From a virus, in the IMG/VR virus record IMGVR_UViG_3300036828_001051, positions 1 to 31,268 of that record: DNA of 31,268 nucleotides, one strand, 5' to 3'. Every line of letters starts with the position of its first letter. Position 1 is the first letter of the stretch. A program made the position numbers and the translations under genes. The notes beneath the pieces are model-generated. The model did no database searches. It was not told the origin of the DNA and saw nothing but the letters and a program-made list of their open reading frames with translations. Shown piece by piece: positions 20,994 through 28,391 of the stretch.

Positions 20994-21368
20994 TTACCAA
21001 AACGGTTTATCCCAGTCGATGGCAAACTGGGAATGACCGTCGAAACTAATTCCATAGCCTTTGCGGCCGATGCGCTTGGCAAAATCGACTTCGTCGGTAA
21101 TGCCTTTGGACCTGTCGTAGCCGTCTATCTTCAGTATGAGCAGACCGCAGCTGCCGGTAATCATGGCATGGTTGTGCTCGCGCCAGAACTGGTACGGGAT
21201 CGGCAGGTCGAATTCTACCGAAATTAAGTGAGTGTAGACTATCGGCGAGTACGCGAGCACCCCGTTCTGGAAGCACCACGCCGCCGCCGTCTTGGCTATC
21301 TCGTAGCGGTGCACGCGAATGATTCGATGTTCGTGCGTATATGGACTGGCGAGAAACCAGTAGCTCAT
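20994..21368 (-). CDS. DUF1937 protein, nucleoside 2-deoxyribosyltransferase-like
   Basis: 124 aa. YWFLASPYTHEHRIIRVHRYE is the N-terminal signature (yLASPYsh....v..Ry), NGVLAYSPIVYTHLI follows (G...fSPI.hsh), and DGYDRSKGITDEVDFAKRIG is the C-terminal GW..S.Gv..Ei..A motif. The fold resembles nucleoside deoxyribosyltransferases, suggesting a role in base or nucleotide handling, possibly making modified nucleotides. Substrate unknown. Confidence 0.85.
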   Translation of the reverse strand: MSYWFLASPYTHEHRIIRVHRYEIAKTAAAWCFQNGVLAYSPIVYTHLISVEFDLPIPYQFWREHNHAMITGSCGLLILKIDGYDRSKGITDEVDFAKRIGRKGYGISFDGHSQFAIDWDKPFW

Positions 21369-21380
21369 TGATACGATCCC

Positions 21381-22907
21381 TTAGTTGTAGTCGTCCCGCA
21401 TCAAGCCCGCTTCTTCTCTCTCATCATATTCGCCGTCGCCGCCCTGGCCGTTGCGGCTATCACGCTGCCGGTCGTCCGCTGCCTTCTCTCCAGGGTAGTT
21501 TCTTGGCCGCTCCCTCGGCATCAGCGCACTGTCGAGAACGAACGCGCCGGTCTCGAAGGTCTGGCTGACCAGCACCTCGAATTTGTCTTTCTCGCCGCGG
21601 GCGTGGTCCACGAACAGGCGGCACAGGCCGTGCTCGGTCTCGGCCTCGGTAGCCGAATGGATGATCACCACGTCGGCGGTGTGGGTCTGGGTCCAATCCT
21701 CGCTGGCGTGGTATGAGCGCGCCTTGCCGCTTTTGTGGCCTTCGCGGGTCAGCTGGTGGACAATGACCAGAGCGTGGTGGCGCTCGACCGCGATCCGCCG
21801 CAGCTCCTCAGTGTTGTAGCCGAGGTCGAGGCGCCAATGGCTCGGGTCATTGCTGCGCATCTTCATCAGCTTCGGGTAGTCGATCGCCACCAGATCGGGG
21901 ATGAAGCCGTCAAGCTGTTCAAGGCGGTCCAGGTAGGCTTCGTACAATTCGACGGACAGGGTGCGGTTGGGGAATCGCTTGATGATCAGGTTGCCGATGC
22001 GCGGGCCGAAATTCAGGATGCGGGCTTCCAGCTCGCTTTGGATTTCGGGATTCTCGAAGTCGAAATTGGCGTACTCCTTGTCGTAGCGGATGGCGGTCAC
22101 AGCGCCGTCGCGGTTGCGCTCGAATCGGCTGACTTCGATCTCGCCGATGTCGTGGCGGGAAGCGCCGAACATGGACTGGTAATAGCGCAGCCGGGTCTCG
22201 AATTCAGAATTTTCCAGGGACAGGTGCAGGACCTTCTTGCCGTTGCGGATGGCACGCTTGTTGATGTTGATGAACAGCCAGCTTTTCCCCCGCCCCTTCC
22301 CGGCGATCATCAGGAACATTTCTTCGCGCGCCGGGGCGATGCGGCGGCGGTCCAGCTCGGCGATGCCGGTGGAGAATTCGTTGTGGTGCTTTTCCAGGTA
22401 GGCCAGGAACGGTTCCAGGTCGTCGTCCAGGCGCATGCCGCGGTCGAACTGGGCGTTCCGGGCTTTGATCACGTCGCGCATCGCCCGCTCGGCGGCTTCG
22501 ATGTTCTCGGGCGAGACCGGGCGCTTGAGGATTTCGGCGGTATGGAACACCGCCGTTTGCAAGCCGCGCCAGCGGGTGAGGGCCTGCACGCTGCCGATGA
22601 TGTACTCGGCATTGAGGCTGCCCTCCGCCAGCATGGCCATGCTGTAGAGCGTGCGTTCGTAGAACTTGGCTTTGGCCGGATTGTCGGCGTCTTCGAGGAT
22701 GTCGGCGAACAGGTCGCGGGTATGTAGCCTGGGGGCACGCTTGTGCTGCTTCCAGTAGCCGAGGACGCGGATGCCGATCTCGCGGTAGTCGCCTTCGAGA
22801 ATGCCGGGATCGAGCAGGCCGGACAGCATCTTGCCGTGGGTGTCGTCATAGCACAGTATCGCCACCAGCGATTCCTGCTGCGCGAAGGACAGGCGTTCGT
22901 GGTCCAT
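21381..22907 (-). CDS. DnaB-type replicative helicase
   Basis: 508 aa. Residues 1-150 form an all-helical N-terminal domain as in DnaB; the RecA-like C-terminal domain has Walker A GKGRGKS (203-209), VLHLSLENSEFETRLRYYQS (H1a with the E), Walker B DLVAIDYPKLM and VIVHQLTREG (H3 with Q). The last 50 residues are Arg/Asp/Gly-rich and disordered. In the family it unwinds the fork 5'-3' as a hexamer and recruits the primase, encoded at 9.5-10.4 kb. No loader gene is recognised. Confidence 0.9.
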   Translation of the reverse strand: MDHERLSFAQQESLVAILCYDDTHGKMLSGLLDPGILEGDYREIGIRVLGYWKQHKRAPRLHTRDLFADILEDADNPAKAKFYERTLYSMAMLAEGSLNAEYIIGSVQALTRWRGLQTAVFHTAEILKRPVSPENIEAAERAMRDVIKARNAQFDRGMRLDDDLEPFLAYLEKHHNEFSTGIAELDRRRIAPAREEMFLMIAGKGRGKSWLFININKRAIRNGKKVLHLSLENSEFETRLRYYQSMFGASRHDIGEIEVSRFERNRDGAVTAIRYDKEYANFDFENPEIQSELEARILNFGPRIGNLIIKRFPNRTLSVELYEAYLDRLEQLDGFIPDLVAIDYPKLMKMRSNDPSHWRLDLGYNTEELRRIAVERHHALVIVHQLTREGHKSGKARSYHASEDWTQTHTADVVIIHSATEAETEHGLCRLFVDHARGEKDKFEVLVSQTFETGAFVLDSALMPRERPRNYPGEKAADDRQRDSRNGQGGDGEYDEREEAGLMRDDYN

Positions 22908-22913
22908 GGCTGG

Positions 22914-23015
22914 CTACTTGGTCAACAGGTCGTTCAACAGGACGGTCCAGAGCAAGACCATCGCCAGCAGGACGGCGGAGACGACGGTCAGTTCGATGAG
23001 GCCCCTAGGTTTCAT
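22914..23015 (-). CDS. 33-aa single-span membrane peptide
   Basis: Starts after AGGAGGATCA, an excellent site, and overlaps the previous stop by ATGA. LIELTVVSAVLLAMVLLWTV forms one transmembrane helix, with a basic start (MKPRG) and NDLLTK tail. Probably inner membrane. Role unknown; shorter than usual gene-calling limits. Confidence 0.7.
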   Translation of the reverse strand: MKPRGLIELTVVSAVLLAMVLLWTVLLNDLLTK

Positions 23016-23203
23016 TGATCCTCCTCTTCGCGTTCGCCTTCGAGACATTTGAGCTTCGGCAATGTCGGCTTGACGCCCTTCTTGTGCATGCGGGTGTTGG
23101 CGGAGCGGATATTGCGCTTGAGCAGCTGTTCCTGAGTGAACTCGTGATTGGACCAGCGGCGGCCTCGCCAAGCGCCGCCGTATTTGCTGTGCTTTGCCGT
23201 CAT
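23012..23203 (-). CDS. Small basic protein, unknown
   Basis: 63 aa, ATGA overlaps on both sides. N-terminal Lys/Arg/Trp-rich (KHSKYGGAWRGRRWSNHEF), a helix EQLLKRNIRSANTRMHKK, then a Glu/Arg tail. The charge suggests nucleic-acid binding. No family recognised. Confidence 0.65.
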   Translation of the reverse strand: MTAKHSKYGGAWRGRRWSNHEFTQEQLLKRNIRSANTRMHKKGVKPTLPKLKCLEGEREEEDQ

Positions 23204-23646
23204 CGCTTGCCAGCCTGCTGGTTGCCGACCTCGTCAACCAGCGGGCCGCGGCGGACCAAAGCCGGGATGTCGCCGGGTTCCTCCTTGCCTTTCATGAGTT
23301 CCTCGATCGCCCGCTCGAAGTTGTCTTCAAGCTGCGACTGGTCCGGAACCGCCAGGCTCGGAGCATAGGCGGCATCCTTGGCCTCCTGCATGCTCTGTGT
23401 TATCAGCATGCTGAAGGCGTTGAGCCTGGTCACCAGCGTAATCGAATGCCGCTGGTAGAAGTCGCGCTCCCTGATCGCCTTCATCAGCTGCTCGTGCAGC
23501 GCCGCGTTCTTAGCTTCGAGGCGGAAGACCGTTTGCTCCTGGACCTTGAATTGTGCGCGCAGCTGCGCGGCTTCCGCCAGCGCCCGCTCGGCTTCCGCCA
23601 GCGTCCCGGCGATGGTGTGGGCGGCCTGTTCGGCGTGTTTGCTCAT
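23200..23646 (-). CDS. Coiled-coil protein, unknown
   Basis: 148 aa; GGAG 9 bases ahead of the ATG, ATGA overlap with the next gene. Residues 10-75 are Ala/Glu/Leu heptad-type sequence (TLAEAERALAEAAQLRAQFK, RLEAKNAALHEQLMKAI), a coiled coil; the rest is helical with an acidic end. Such proteins are frequent phage accessories of unknown role. Confidence 0.75.
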   Translation of the reverse strand: MSKHAEQAAHTIAGTLAEAERALAEAAQLRAQFKVQEQTVFRLEAKNAALHEQLMKAIRERDFYQRHSITLVTRLNAFSMLITQSMQEAKDAAYAPSLAVPDQSQLEDNFERAIEELMKGKEEPGDIPALVRRGPLVDEVGNQQAGKR

Positions 23647-23649
23647 GCT

Positions 23650-23889
23650 TCATGCTCCTATCGGTGGCGGCAGGCGGCTTTTGCCATCGCCGCCGTTGAG
23701 GATACTGACAGCAGCGACAGCGTCATCGAGATTGCTGTAGGTCAGCAGCAATTTGAAATCAGGCTTCCAGTCGCTGGCCTCATAGGGTAGGGCTCTGAAA
23801 TCGTGGCTCCAGTAGCCGACCTCATAAGTGTTGCCCGGAGGCGGTGCGGCGCTGCCTGCGGCGCCCGCTGCTATTCTGAACGTGTGCAT
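23650..23889 (-). CDS. Small phage protein, unknown
   Basis: 79 aa. Ala/Gly/Pro-rich start, then YEVGYWSHDFRALPYEASDW and LTYSNLDDAVAAVSILNGGD, a small alpha/beta unit. Stop overlaps the coiled-coil gene's ribosome site. GCATGAAGC precedes both this start and the next one. No family recognised. Confidence 0.65.
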   Translation of the reverse strand: MHTFRIAAGAAGSAAPPPGNTYEVGYWSHDFRALPYEASDWKPDFKLLLTYSNLDDAVAAVSILNGGDGKSRLPPPIGA

Positions 23890-23904
23890 GGCTTCATGCC
23901 CCTT

Positions 23905-24390
23905 CTACTTGACCACCCAGCCGTGCAGCAGTCCGGCCCGCGCATATCCGGGGAAGCTGTGTTCGATCACGGCAGGCAGGCGGTGAACATGCGCGAGAAA
24001 GGTCCGGGCGGTGACGACGATGCCCATCCTGGTCATATCCCGGTGCAATAGCCTGAACCCCAGGCAGAGCAGGGCGTGCTGCTGCGCCCGCGTCGGACAG
24101 GCTTGGCGCAGGTAGCGTAACAGCGGCGGTAGCTTGTCGCGGAAGCCAGCCGAGTGCTTGGCGGCCTGCCGCAGCTGGAACGAACTCGACATATCGGCTC
24201 CGAGTGATTGCGCTACCTCGGTGGCACAATGCAGGATCATGTCCAGGTCTTCCACTTCGTCCCAGGCTACGGCTTTGGCGACTTCGCCGTGCAGGCTGCG
24301 CAGCGCCTTGATGCGGGATGCCAGCTGATCGAGTTCCTCCCCCGATAGTTTAGGGAGCTGAGCGATAATTTCTTGCAGTGGCGAAATCAC
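23905..24390 (-). CDS. Conserved helical phage protein, unknown
   Basis: 161 aa. The GTG at 24390 overlaps the upstream TGA (GTGA) and has GGGAAG 7 bases ahead; the TTG-started longer frame is rejected. Helical N-terminus (LPKLSGEELDQLASRIKAL), then FRDKLPPLLRYLRQACPTRAQ, LLCLGFRLLHRDM and SFPGYARAGLLHGWVV. Phage-type conserved pattern without known function. Confidence 0.7.
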   Translation of the reverse strand: MISPLQEIIAQLPKLSGEELDQLASRIKALRSLHGEVAKAVAWDEVEDLDMILHCATEVAQSLGADMSSSFQLRQAAKHSAGFRDKLPPLLRYLRQACPTRAQQHALLCLGFRLLHRDMTRMGIVVTARTFLAHVHRLPAVIEHSFPGYARAGLLHGWVVK

Positions 24391-24668
24391 GGAATAGCTT
24401 CCCAAATGATCTGTTTGGTGCGGCGGCCCTCTCCATTCTTGCGCGGCTCACGGGCCAGCTCACGAACATATCCGGTCTTGCGCAAGTCCTTCATTCTCGG
24501 GGTCAGACTGGAATAGGCGATATCGGTGCTTCTGTGTATTTCCCAGCTACAACCTGGGCCATGGTCGAGCAAGTCGTTGTATATTCGCCAGCATAGGGTG
24601 TCATCCCTGACCCGTTGCGCAGCCTCGTGCGAAGTATCGGGATCGGAACGGCGGGCGCGTGCGGTCAT
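24387..24668 (-). CDS. Winged-helix DNA-binding protein
   Basis: 93 aa from the ATG at 24668, 6 bases after the preceding stop. RARRSDPDTSHEAAQRV is a start frequent in phage HTH proteins; then CWRIYNDLLDHGPGCSWEIHR (helix-turn-helix) and SSLTPRMKDLRKTGYVRE (recognition helix and wing), ending in a basic strand. Likely a transcriptional regulator or a recognition module. Target unknown. Confidence 0.7.
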   Translation of the reverse strand: MTARARRSDPDTSHEAAQRVRDDTLCWRIYNDLLDHGPGCSWEIHRSTDIAYSSLTPRMKDLRKTGYVRELAREPRKNGEGRRTKQIIWEAIP

Positions 24669-24673
24669 ATTTG

Positions 24674-25057
24674 CTATACCCGGAGAGTCCCTGGCGGGTC
24701 GCACTCGAAACGGAACGGCCACAGCAACGCGGTGTCGCCACGCTTGCGAGCTTCATCGCGTTGATGAGCTGTGCTCCAGCCCATGCGCCAAGAGACAGCG
24801 AGATCGCTGTTGGCGAATGGTGGGCACCTCTCGACAGGTATGCCGAGACGGCAGGCGGCGAAGCCGTCGCGTTGTGCGTATGACCAAGCCATGCGTATGG
24901 ATTTCTCCTTCTCTTCGGGAGAGACTTCGATCACCTTGATGTCAGCGATATTGAATTTCATGACTTCCTCCTCGCAGTATTGCAGCCATTGGTCTATGGC
25001 CCATTGCTCACCAGGATTACGCATCAGGACCCAATAAGCCATATCGAGAACGGTCAT
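24674..25057 (-). CDS. RMF-like protein with two possible starts
   Basis: 127 aa from the ATG at 25057 (GGGAG 8 bases ahead, ATGA overlap), or 95 aa from the in-frame ATG at 24961, which has AGGAGGAAGTC. The core AWSYAQRDGFAACRLGIPVE, RCPPF, VSWRMGWSTAH has the RMF-type spacing (G..A...Gi...rcP.......WrmGW). The N-terminal 32 residues (MAYWVLMRNPGEQWAIDQWL) are a separate helix. Both starts may be used, or the shorter may be the ancestral gene. Compare the RMF-like gene at 17.0-17.2 kb. Confidence 0.65.
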   Translation of the reverse strand: MTVLDMAYWVLMRNPGEQWAIDQWLQYCEEEVMKFNIADIKVIEVSPEEKEKSIRMAWSYAQRDGFAACRLGIPVERCPPFANSDLAVSWRMGWSTAHQRDEARKRGDTALLWPFRFECDPPGTLRV

Positions 25058-25341
25058 GGTATTGTCTCCCTGGACCAGAATGTCTCACCCAAGCTATTGG
25101 TCTCCTTAATCCACCGTGTCCACATCAGGTCTTCTGTCGGCACAAAGTGCGGATACTGATCGGCTGGTGTTAGGCCAAGTTTCTCCTGACCTTGTCGCCA
25201 CTCGCGCAGCAATCTTTGTCTCCAGCCCTTTCGTGGTGGCCACTTTACTCCCCATTGTGCAAGCCGCGCTTTGGTCCAGCCACCACGTGGAGACCTCCCA
25301 GCTTCCATCTCCTCCGCGGACACACCTTCACCTTTCTTCAT
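25054..25341 (-). CDS. Small phage protein, unknown
   Basis: 95 aa; the ATG at 25341 has GGAGG 8 bases ahead. GGWTKARLAQWGVKWPPRKGW is the notable conserved part (homeodomain-like 'wTk..L..wGv.wPp..GW...L'), followed by a basic helix and WTRWIKETNSLGETFW. A homing-endonuclease-like or DNA-binding helix is possible. First gene after the structured RNA region. Confidence 0.65.
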   Translation of the reverse strand: MKKGEGVSAEEMEAGRSPRGGWTKARLAQWGVKWPPRKGWRQRLLREWRQGQEKLGLTPADQYPHFVPTEDLMWTRWIKETNSLGETFWSRETIP

Positions 25342-25439
25342 ATCTACAACCTCCACAACCATAGCTCCGCCCTTTCCGCTGCATGGTGTACGTGTCGCGT
25401 GTCCGCTTGGATGGCGTGGACGTGCGAAACGTAGCTACA

Positions 25440-25700
25440 TGCTCCCTTGACGAAGGGTGACCCGGCTATAGCGGATCAGCGTACTCGGCTCCCTATTGGG
25501 TCTCATGACCCTGACGTGTTGTCCCCACGGCATCCGCTCAGACCATATCGGAGGTCTCGATCGTATCCAGAAGCCATCGCGGCTTTCGGCTGGACCGATA
25601 GTCAATCGGCTGACAGCCCGATACGACGCACTAACCGAGCGGGGGTTGCCCGCCATGCAGACCGGGTTGCAATGGGCACAGCATAGCCCGGATTTGTGAG
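25440..25700 (-). ncRNA. Candidate structured RNA, HEARO/omega-RNA-like
   Basis: No credible gene here. On the minus strand hairpins follow one another: 25662-25666 with 25687-25691 (CCGGG/CCCGG), 25639-25643 with 25649-25653, 25540-25544 with 25553-25557, 25498-25502 with 25507-25511 (GGGTC ATGA GACCC) and 25444-25448 with 25453-25457 (CCCTT CGTC AAGGG). A long-range 7-bp helix joins 25532-25538 and 25470-25476 (AGCGGAT/ATCCGCT). GCCGAAAGCC, then AGCGGATGCC, and a final GTCACC-hairpin-GAG occur in the same order as in the one IscB omega RNA scaffold I remember. The region 5' of the CCGGG stem would be the guide. No IscB is present in the window. Confidence 0.5.
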
Positions 25701-26079
25701 TTGAGGATTCTCCATGCCTCACGGCTACCACCTTGCGGTTATCGGCACAGGAGCTGGTGCCGTGGCCCTTGGTTTGCTCCGCTGCCAAGCTTCAGCGCCG
25801 TCCCGGCCATTTCCTGCCGGACATTTGGCGTTACGCTCTCAGTCAGCATGAAGCCGGGAGCGTTCACGCCGGAAAAGGCGTGGTCCGCTGGTACCGGATT
25901 TTGGGGGTTGCCTTGTTGTGGGGCGCTGTGTTACACAAAGAGCGCCATCACGCTGGCATTTCCATTTCCGGTCGTCACGGACTTGGATTTGGGGCGGGTC
26001 GTCTTACCGGCGATCCGCCTCGACTATTTTCAGGATGCCTCCGTCTTCATCCCATTGTCAAGAACGGGCCACAAACCCG
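25701..26079 (-). other. Non-coding region with strong hairpins, unassigned
   Basis: About 380 bases with no convincing frame on either strand. Minus-strand hairpins: 25922-25927 with 25941-25946 (GGCGCT/AGCGCC, with an inner GTGT-A-ACAC), 25865-25870 with 25877-25882 (CACGCC/GGCGTG, loop TTTTCC), 25800-25822 (GTCCGGC...GCCGGGAC, bulged) and 25743-25748 with 25757-25762 (CGGCAC/GTGCCG). It may be the 5' part of one large RNA of about 650 bases with the downstream candidate, or a decayed mobile element. TTGACA at about 26060 could be a -35 but no -10 fits. Confidence 0.4.
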
Positions 26080-26739
26080 CTAGGATCGCCGTAGAGCGCG
26101 TTTCGAACGCGAGGCGGTAGGGATGGCCCTCCTGGCCGGTTTCGACGCCCCAGCGTCCTTCCCAGGCGGTTTCACAGGCGGGTTCCATGGGATCAGGCGC
26201 ACGCCAGTCCGCGGCAGGTAGAGCGGATGCTTCGGGCTGCCGTCCAGATTGGTGCCCAGACACCACAAGGGAACTTTCAACTTGGTCAGCAAGGCTGTCA
26301 CATTGTCGAGGTGCGGTTGCAGCGCCCGGTGCAACCGTCCCCAGGCGCAGACCACATAGGCCGCGTCGGTGGCGAACCTTTTGATGAAGCCCAGGTTCTC
26401 GTCCGAGCACGGCTGTGGGTGGGTCAGCAGTGCTGACGGATCGGTGGTGCGGAAGTCGCAGACATTGGCCTTGACGTAGCGGAGGCAATTCAGCTCGCGT
26501 TGGGTGAAGATCAATTCCCATCTCACGGTCGGATCGTCGAAGCTCGACGTGGCCGTGCTCGGGTTCATGCCGATCCATAGAGCTATCTTGCCGTTCTTCT
26601 GTGCTTCGCCAGCCCAACGTTGCAGCCAATGCCGATAGAGCCCGTCGCTGGAGAAGCGGGCGGAGCCGTGAACGCCCGCGGGCAGCGGCCAGAGCCGCTT
26701 GCCGCCTGGGTCATGCTTGGTCTCGGGGAACAGCGTCAT
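26080..26739 (-). CDS. DUF1643 protein
   Basis: 219 aa. YRHWLQRWAG, LWIGMNPSTATSSFDDPTVRW (family signature NPSTA...DPTvr), VKANVCDFRTTDPSALL (v.vN.fa.R.TdP..L), YVVCAWGRLH and CLGTNLDGSPKHPLYLP (G.p.HPLY) cover the whole DUF1643 family pattern. Function unknown. The C-terminal 25 residues are Lys/Arg/Pro-rich and unlike the family, so the original end may have been rearranged when the adjacent structured region arose. Confidence 0.85.
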   Translation of the reverse strand: MTLFPETKHDPGGKRLWPLPAGVHGSARFSSDGLYRHWLQRWAGEAQKNGKIALWIGMNPSTATSSFDDPTVRWELIFTQRELNCLRYVKANVCDFRTTDPSALLTHPQPCSDENLGFIKRFATDAAYVVCAWGRLHRALQPHLDNVTALLTKLKVPLWCLGTNLDGSPKHPLYLPRTGVRLIPWNPPVKPPGKDAGASKPARRAIPTASRSKRALRRS

Positions 26740-26742
26740 GCC

Positions 26743-27333
26743 TTATCGCTGGGTCAGTGACTGATTTACGATTCTGGCCAAGGCCGGGTGAATCAATTTG
26801 GCGGTTCGCATGCGGGTCGCAGTTCCTTCATAGGTGTGCTTGTAGACGGTGGTTTGCGCCCCGCCCGTGCCGTGGGCGCCGGTCCGGGGATCGTGCCTTG
26901 GTATGTGCAGGTTGAGGAGTGGATGATCAGCAAGATATTGTTTAAGCTCCTCCATGAAAGCCCGCTGGCGTCTTGGGCTCATCGTTCGCGAACTGTCGTA
27001 GCCTTTGATCCACGTGCCGAATACGTGTTTGTAGCGGATGGAAAGCTTCGGTTGCCGGTTTGGTCTAATCATGGCCAGGATGTAGATCGTCGAAGGCTCG
27101 GTATGCACGTAAAGCACCGGATGACCAAAGAGCCTCTCCCCGGCTTCGCGAATCGCGTTGGATATTCCGCATTCCCAGGGAACACCGCGCCCATCCGGCT
27201 TGAAATGGCGGAATAGGATCGGGAGGCTTTTTTCCGTGGAAGCATCGAGATAGGGGGTATCGACCCAAGCTCCATCATCATAGTACAAGCGTCTTGTCGG
27301 CAGGGTTAACAGCTTCTTTTCGGTGATACGCAT
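26743..27333 (-). CDS. Phage protein, unknown
   Basis: 196 aa; AGGAAAA ahead of the ATG; stop 3 bases before the next gene. Mixed alpha/beta sequence: VDTPYLDASTEKSLPILF, VPWECGISNAIREAGERLF, VLYVHTEPSTIYILAMIR, then a basic C-terminus. No family recognised. The gene order is conserved-looking with its neighbours; function is not proposed. Confidence 0.7.
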   Translation of the reverse strand: MRITEKKLLTLPTRRLYYDDGAWVDTPYLDASTEKSLPILFRHFKPDGRGVPWECGISNAIREAGERLFGHPVLYVHTEPSTIYILAMIRPNRQPKLSIRYKHVFGTWIKGYDSSRTMSPRRQRAFMEELKQYLADHPLLNLHIPRHDPRTGAHGTGGAQTTVYKHTYEGTATRMRTAKLIHPALARIVNQSLTQR

Positions 27334-27336
27334 GAG

Positions 27337-27912
27337 TCATTTTCCTTTCTTCGCTGACAACATCTTCTTTCGCAGCTTCGCCGCTAGGGTGGACCACTCC
27401 TTGGCGACCAGCACGACTTCGGCAACCTCGGCTTTGGTGACGGCCTTGTCTTTGGCGTGTAGCAGCGGGAAGGTTTTGGCAAGGTTGGTTGCTTCCCGGC
27501 AGTGGAGTTCGGCTTGTTGCTTGTAGGTCAGGGTCGGATCGTCAAACTTGATATCGCAGGCATTTATCTTCGGGCGTTTCTTCGGCAGTTTGCGGACCTT
27601 GCCGTCGAGACCGACCCTCGTCTCGACTTTCAAGTCACTTTTCTTAGGTCTGCCAAGGGGTTGCGGTTCAACTGCGCCAGATGGCGCAGTTGAATTTCGA
27701 GCCCGCAGCACCGTGTTGCTGCCGACGCCAACCCGCTTTGCGATGGCACGATCGGATTCTCCCGGCGTCGCCGCGACCCCTGTGGCGGCGTGCTGACCAG
27801 CGGGGAGGTAGGGTGCTCCGCAGTTGCATCCGGCAGTGGCGCTGGCGCCGCAACTGGAGCATTCCATCTGTATGAATTCGGGGAACTGCAATACTTTGGC
27901 TGCTGCACTCAT
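27337..27912 (-). CDS. Zinc-finger plus HTH DNA-binding protein
   Basis: 191 aa; GGAG 9 bases before the ATG. ECSSCGASATAGCNCG (C-x2-C...C-x-C, zinc), then ESDRAIAKRVGVGSNTVLRAR, a clear helix-turn-helix with ParB-like 'dR.iA...gvs..tV...R' and RVGLDGKVRKLP, a phrase typical of phage and plasmid ParB-related proteins; the C-terminus is a Lys-rich helix. Likely a regulator or site-specific DNA-binding protein. Leader 27913-27960 has TATGATG (a repeated -10-like motif) and TAGCTATA. Confidence 0.75.
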   Translation of the reverse strand: MSAAAKVLQFPEFIQMECSSCGASATAGCNCGAPYLPAGQHAATGVAATPGESDRAIAKRVGVGSNTVLRARNSTAPSGAVEPQPLGRPKKSDLKVETRVGLDGKVRKLPKKRPKINACDIKFDDPTLTYKQQAELHCREATNLAKTFPLLHAKDKAVTKAEVAEVVLVAKEWSTLAAKLRKKMLSAKKGK

Positions 27913-27960
27913 TTCTGTTCTCTCCTTTCTACTGACATCATATTCGGGGAAATAGTATAG

Positions 27961-28134
27961 CTATTGGCAGTCCGGGCAGCGATGCCGCCACTGGTCACCC
28001 TCCCGCTCCGACCGCCAGCCTGCCTCGCGCATCCGGCCCAGAGCCTCGTACCAGTCGTGGGTTCCGGTCTCCAGCGTTTCCTGGCAGTCGTCGCATTCGA
28101 AGACGATGAGGCTGTAGTCGCGGGTGATGCTCAT
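27961..28134 (-). CDS. Zinc-ribbon small protein
   Basis: 57 aa, ATG in TGATG overlap with the upstream stop. FECDDCQ and HRCPDCQ give a four-Cys zinc ribbon at the two ends; between them GTHDWYEALGRMREAGWRSE. Such C..C...aGW......C..C proteins are common in phages. Function unknown. Too short for usual gene callers. Confidence 0.75.
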   Translation of the reverse strand: MSITRDYSLIVFECDDCQETLETGTHDWYEALGRMREAGWRSEREGDQWRHRCPDCQ

Positions 28135-28391
28135 CAGGGCTTCCGTTCATCAGCAAGCGCATCCTTGGCGATTTTGTGGATCGCACCCACAACCTCGCCG
28201 TCCTGAAATGCCCAATCATGCCGTGTACTGAGAATGCTCTTAAGCGCTGCCCGCAGCCGCTCGTTTTCCTTGTGATCCCGATTTCCGTCGCGCCAACGGC
28301 TCGGGTTGAACTTCCACGCTATCCACGGCCGATCTGGCCCGATCTGCAAATGCCAGTACCAAAGGCGAAGATTGATCCAGAGATTGCTCAT
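28134..28391 (-). CDS. Small phage protein, unknown
   Basis: 85 aa; GGGACGGGAA before the ATG, ATGA overlap. N-terminus aromatic (NLWINLRLWYWHLQIG), then a charged helix HKENERLRAALKSILS and an acidic end GEVVGAIHKIAKDALADE. No family recognised. The longer frame that extends to 28715 is a shadow of the neighbouring gene. Confidence 0.65.
   Translation of the reverse strand: MSNLWINLRLWYWHLQIGPDRPWIAWKFNPSRWRDGNRDHKENERLRAALKSILSTRHDWAFQDGEVVGAIHKIAKDALADERKP

Noticed and set aside
24388-24405. TTG start for the 161-aa helical protein
   Set aside because: The GTG at 24390 has a GTGA overlap with the preceding stop and a better-spaced GGGAAG.
25435-25788. 117-codon minus frame and overlapping plus frames in the structured region
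   Set aside because: Composition is Arg/Ser/Pro-rich without domain patterns, starts lack ribosome sites, and the sequence is dominated by hairpins.
25363-26079. Group II or group I intron
   Set aside because: I found no domain V hairpin with the AGC...GAAA...GUAC-type pattern, no GUGYG start in place, no intron-encoded protein, and neither flanking gene looks split.
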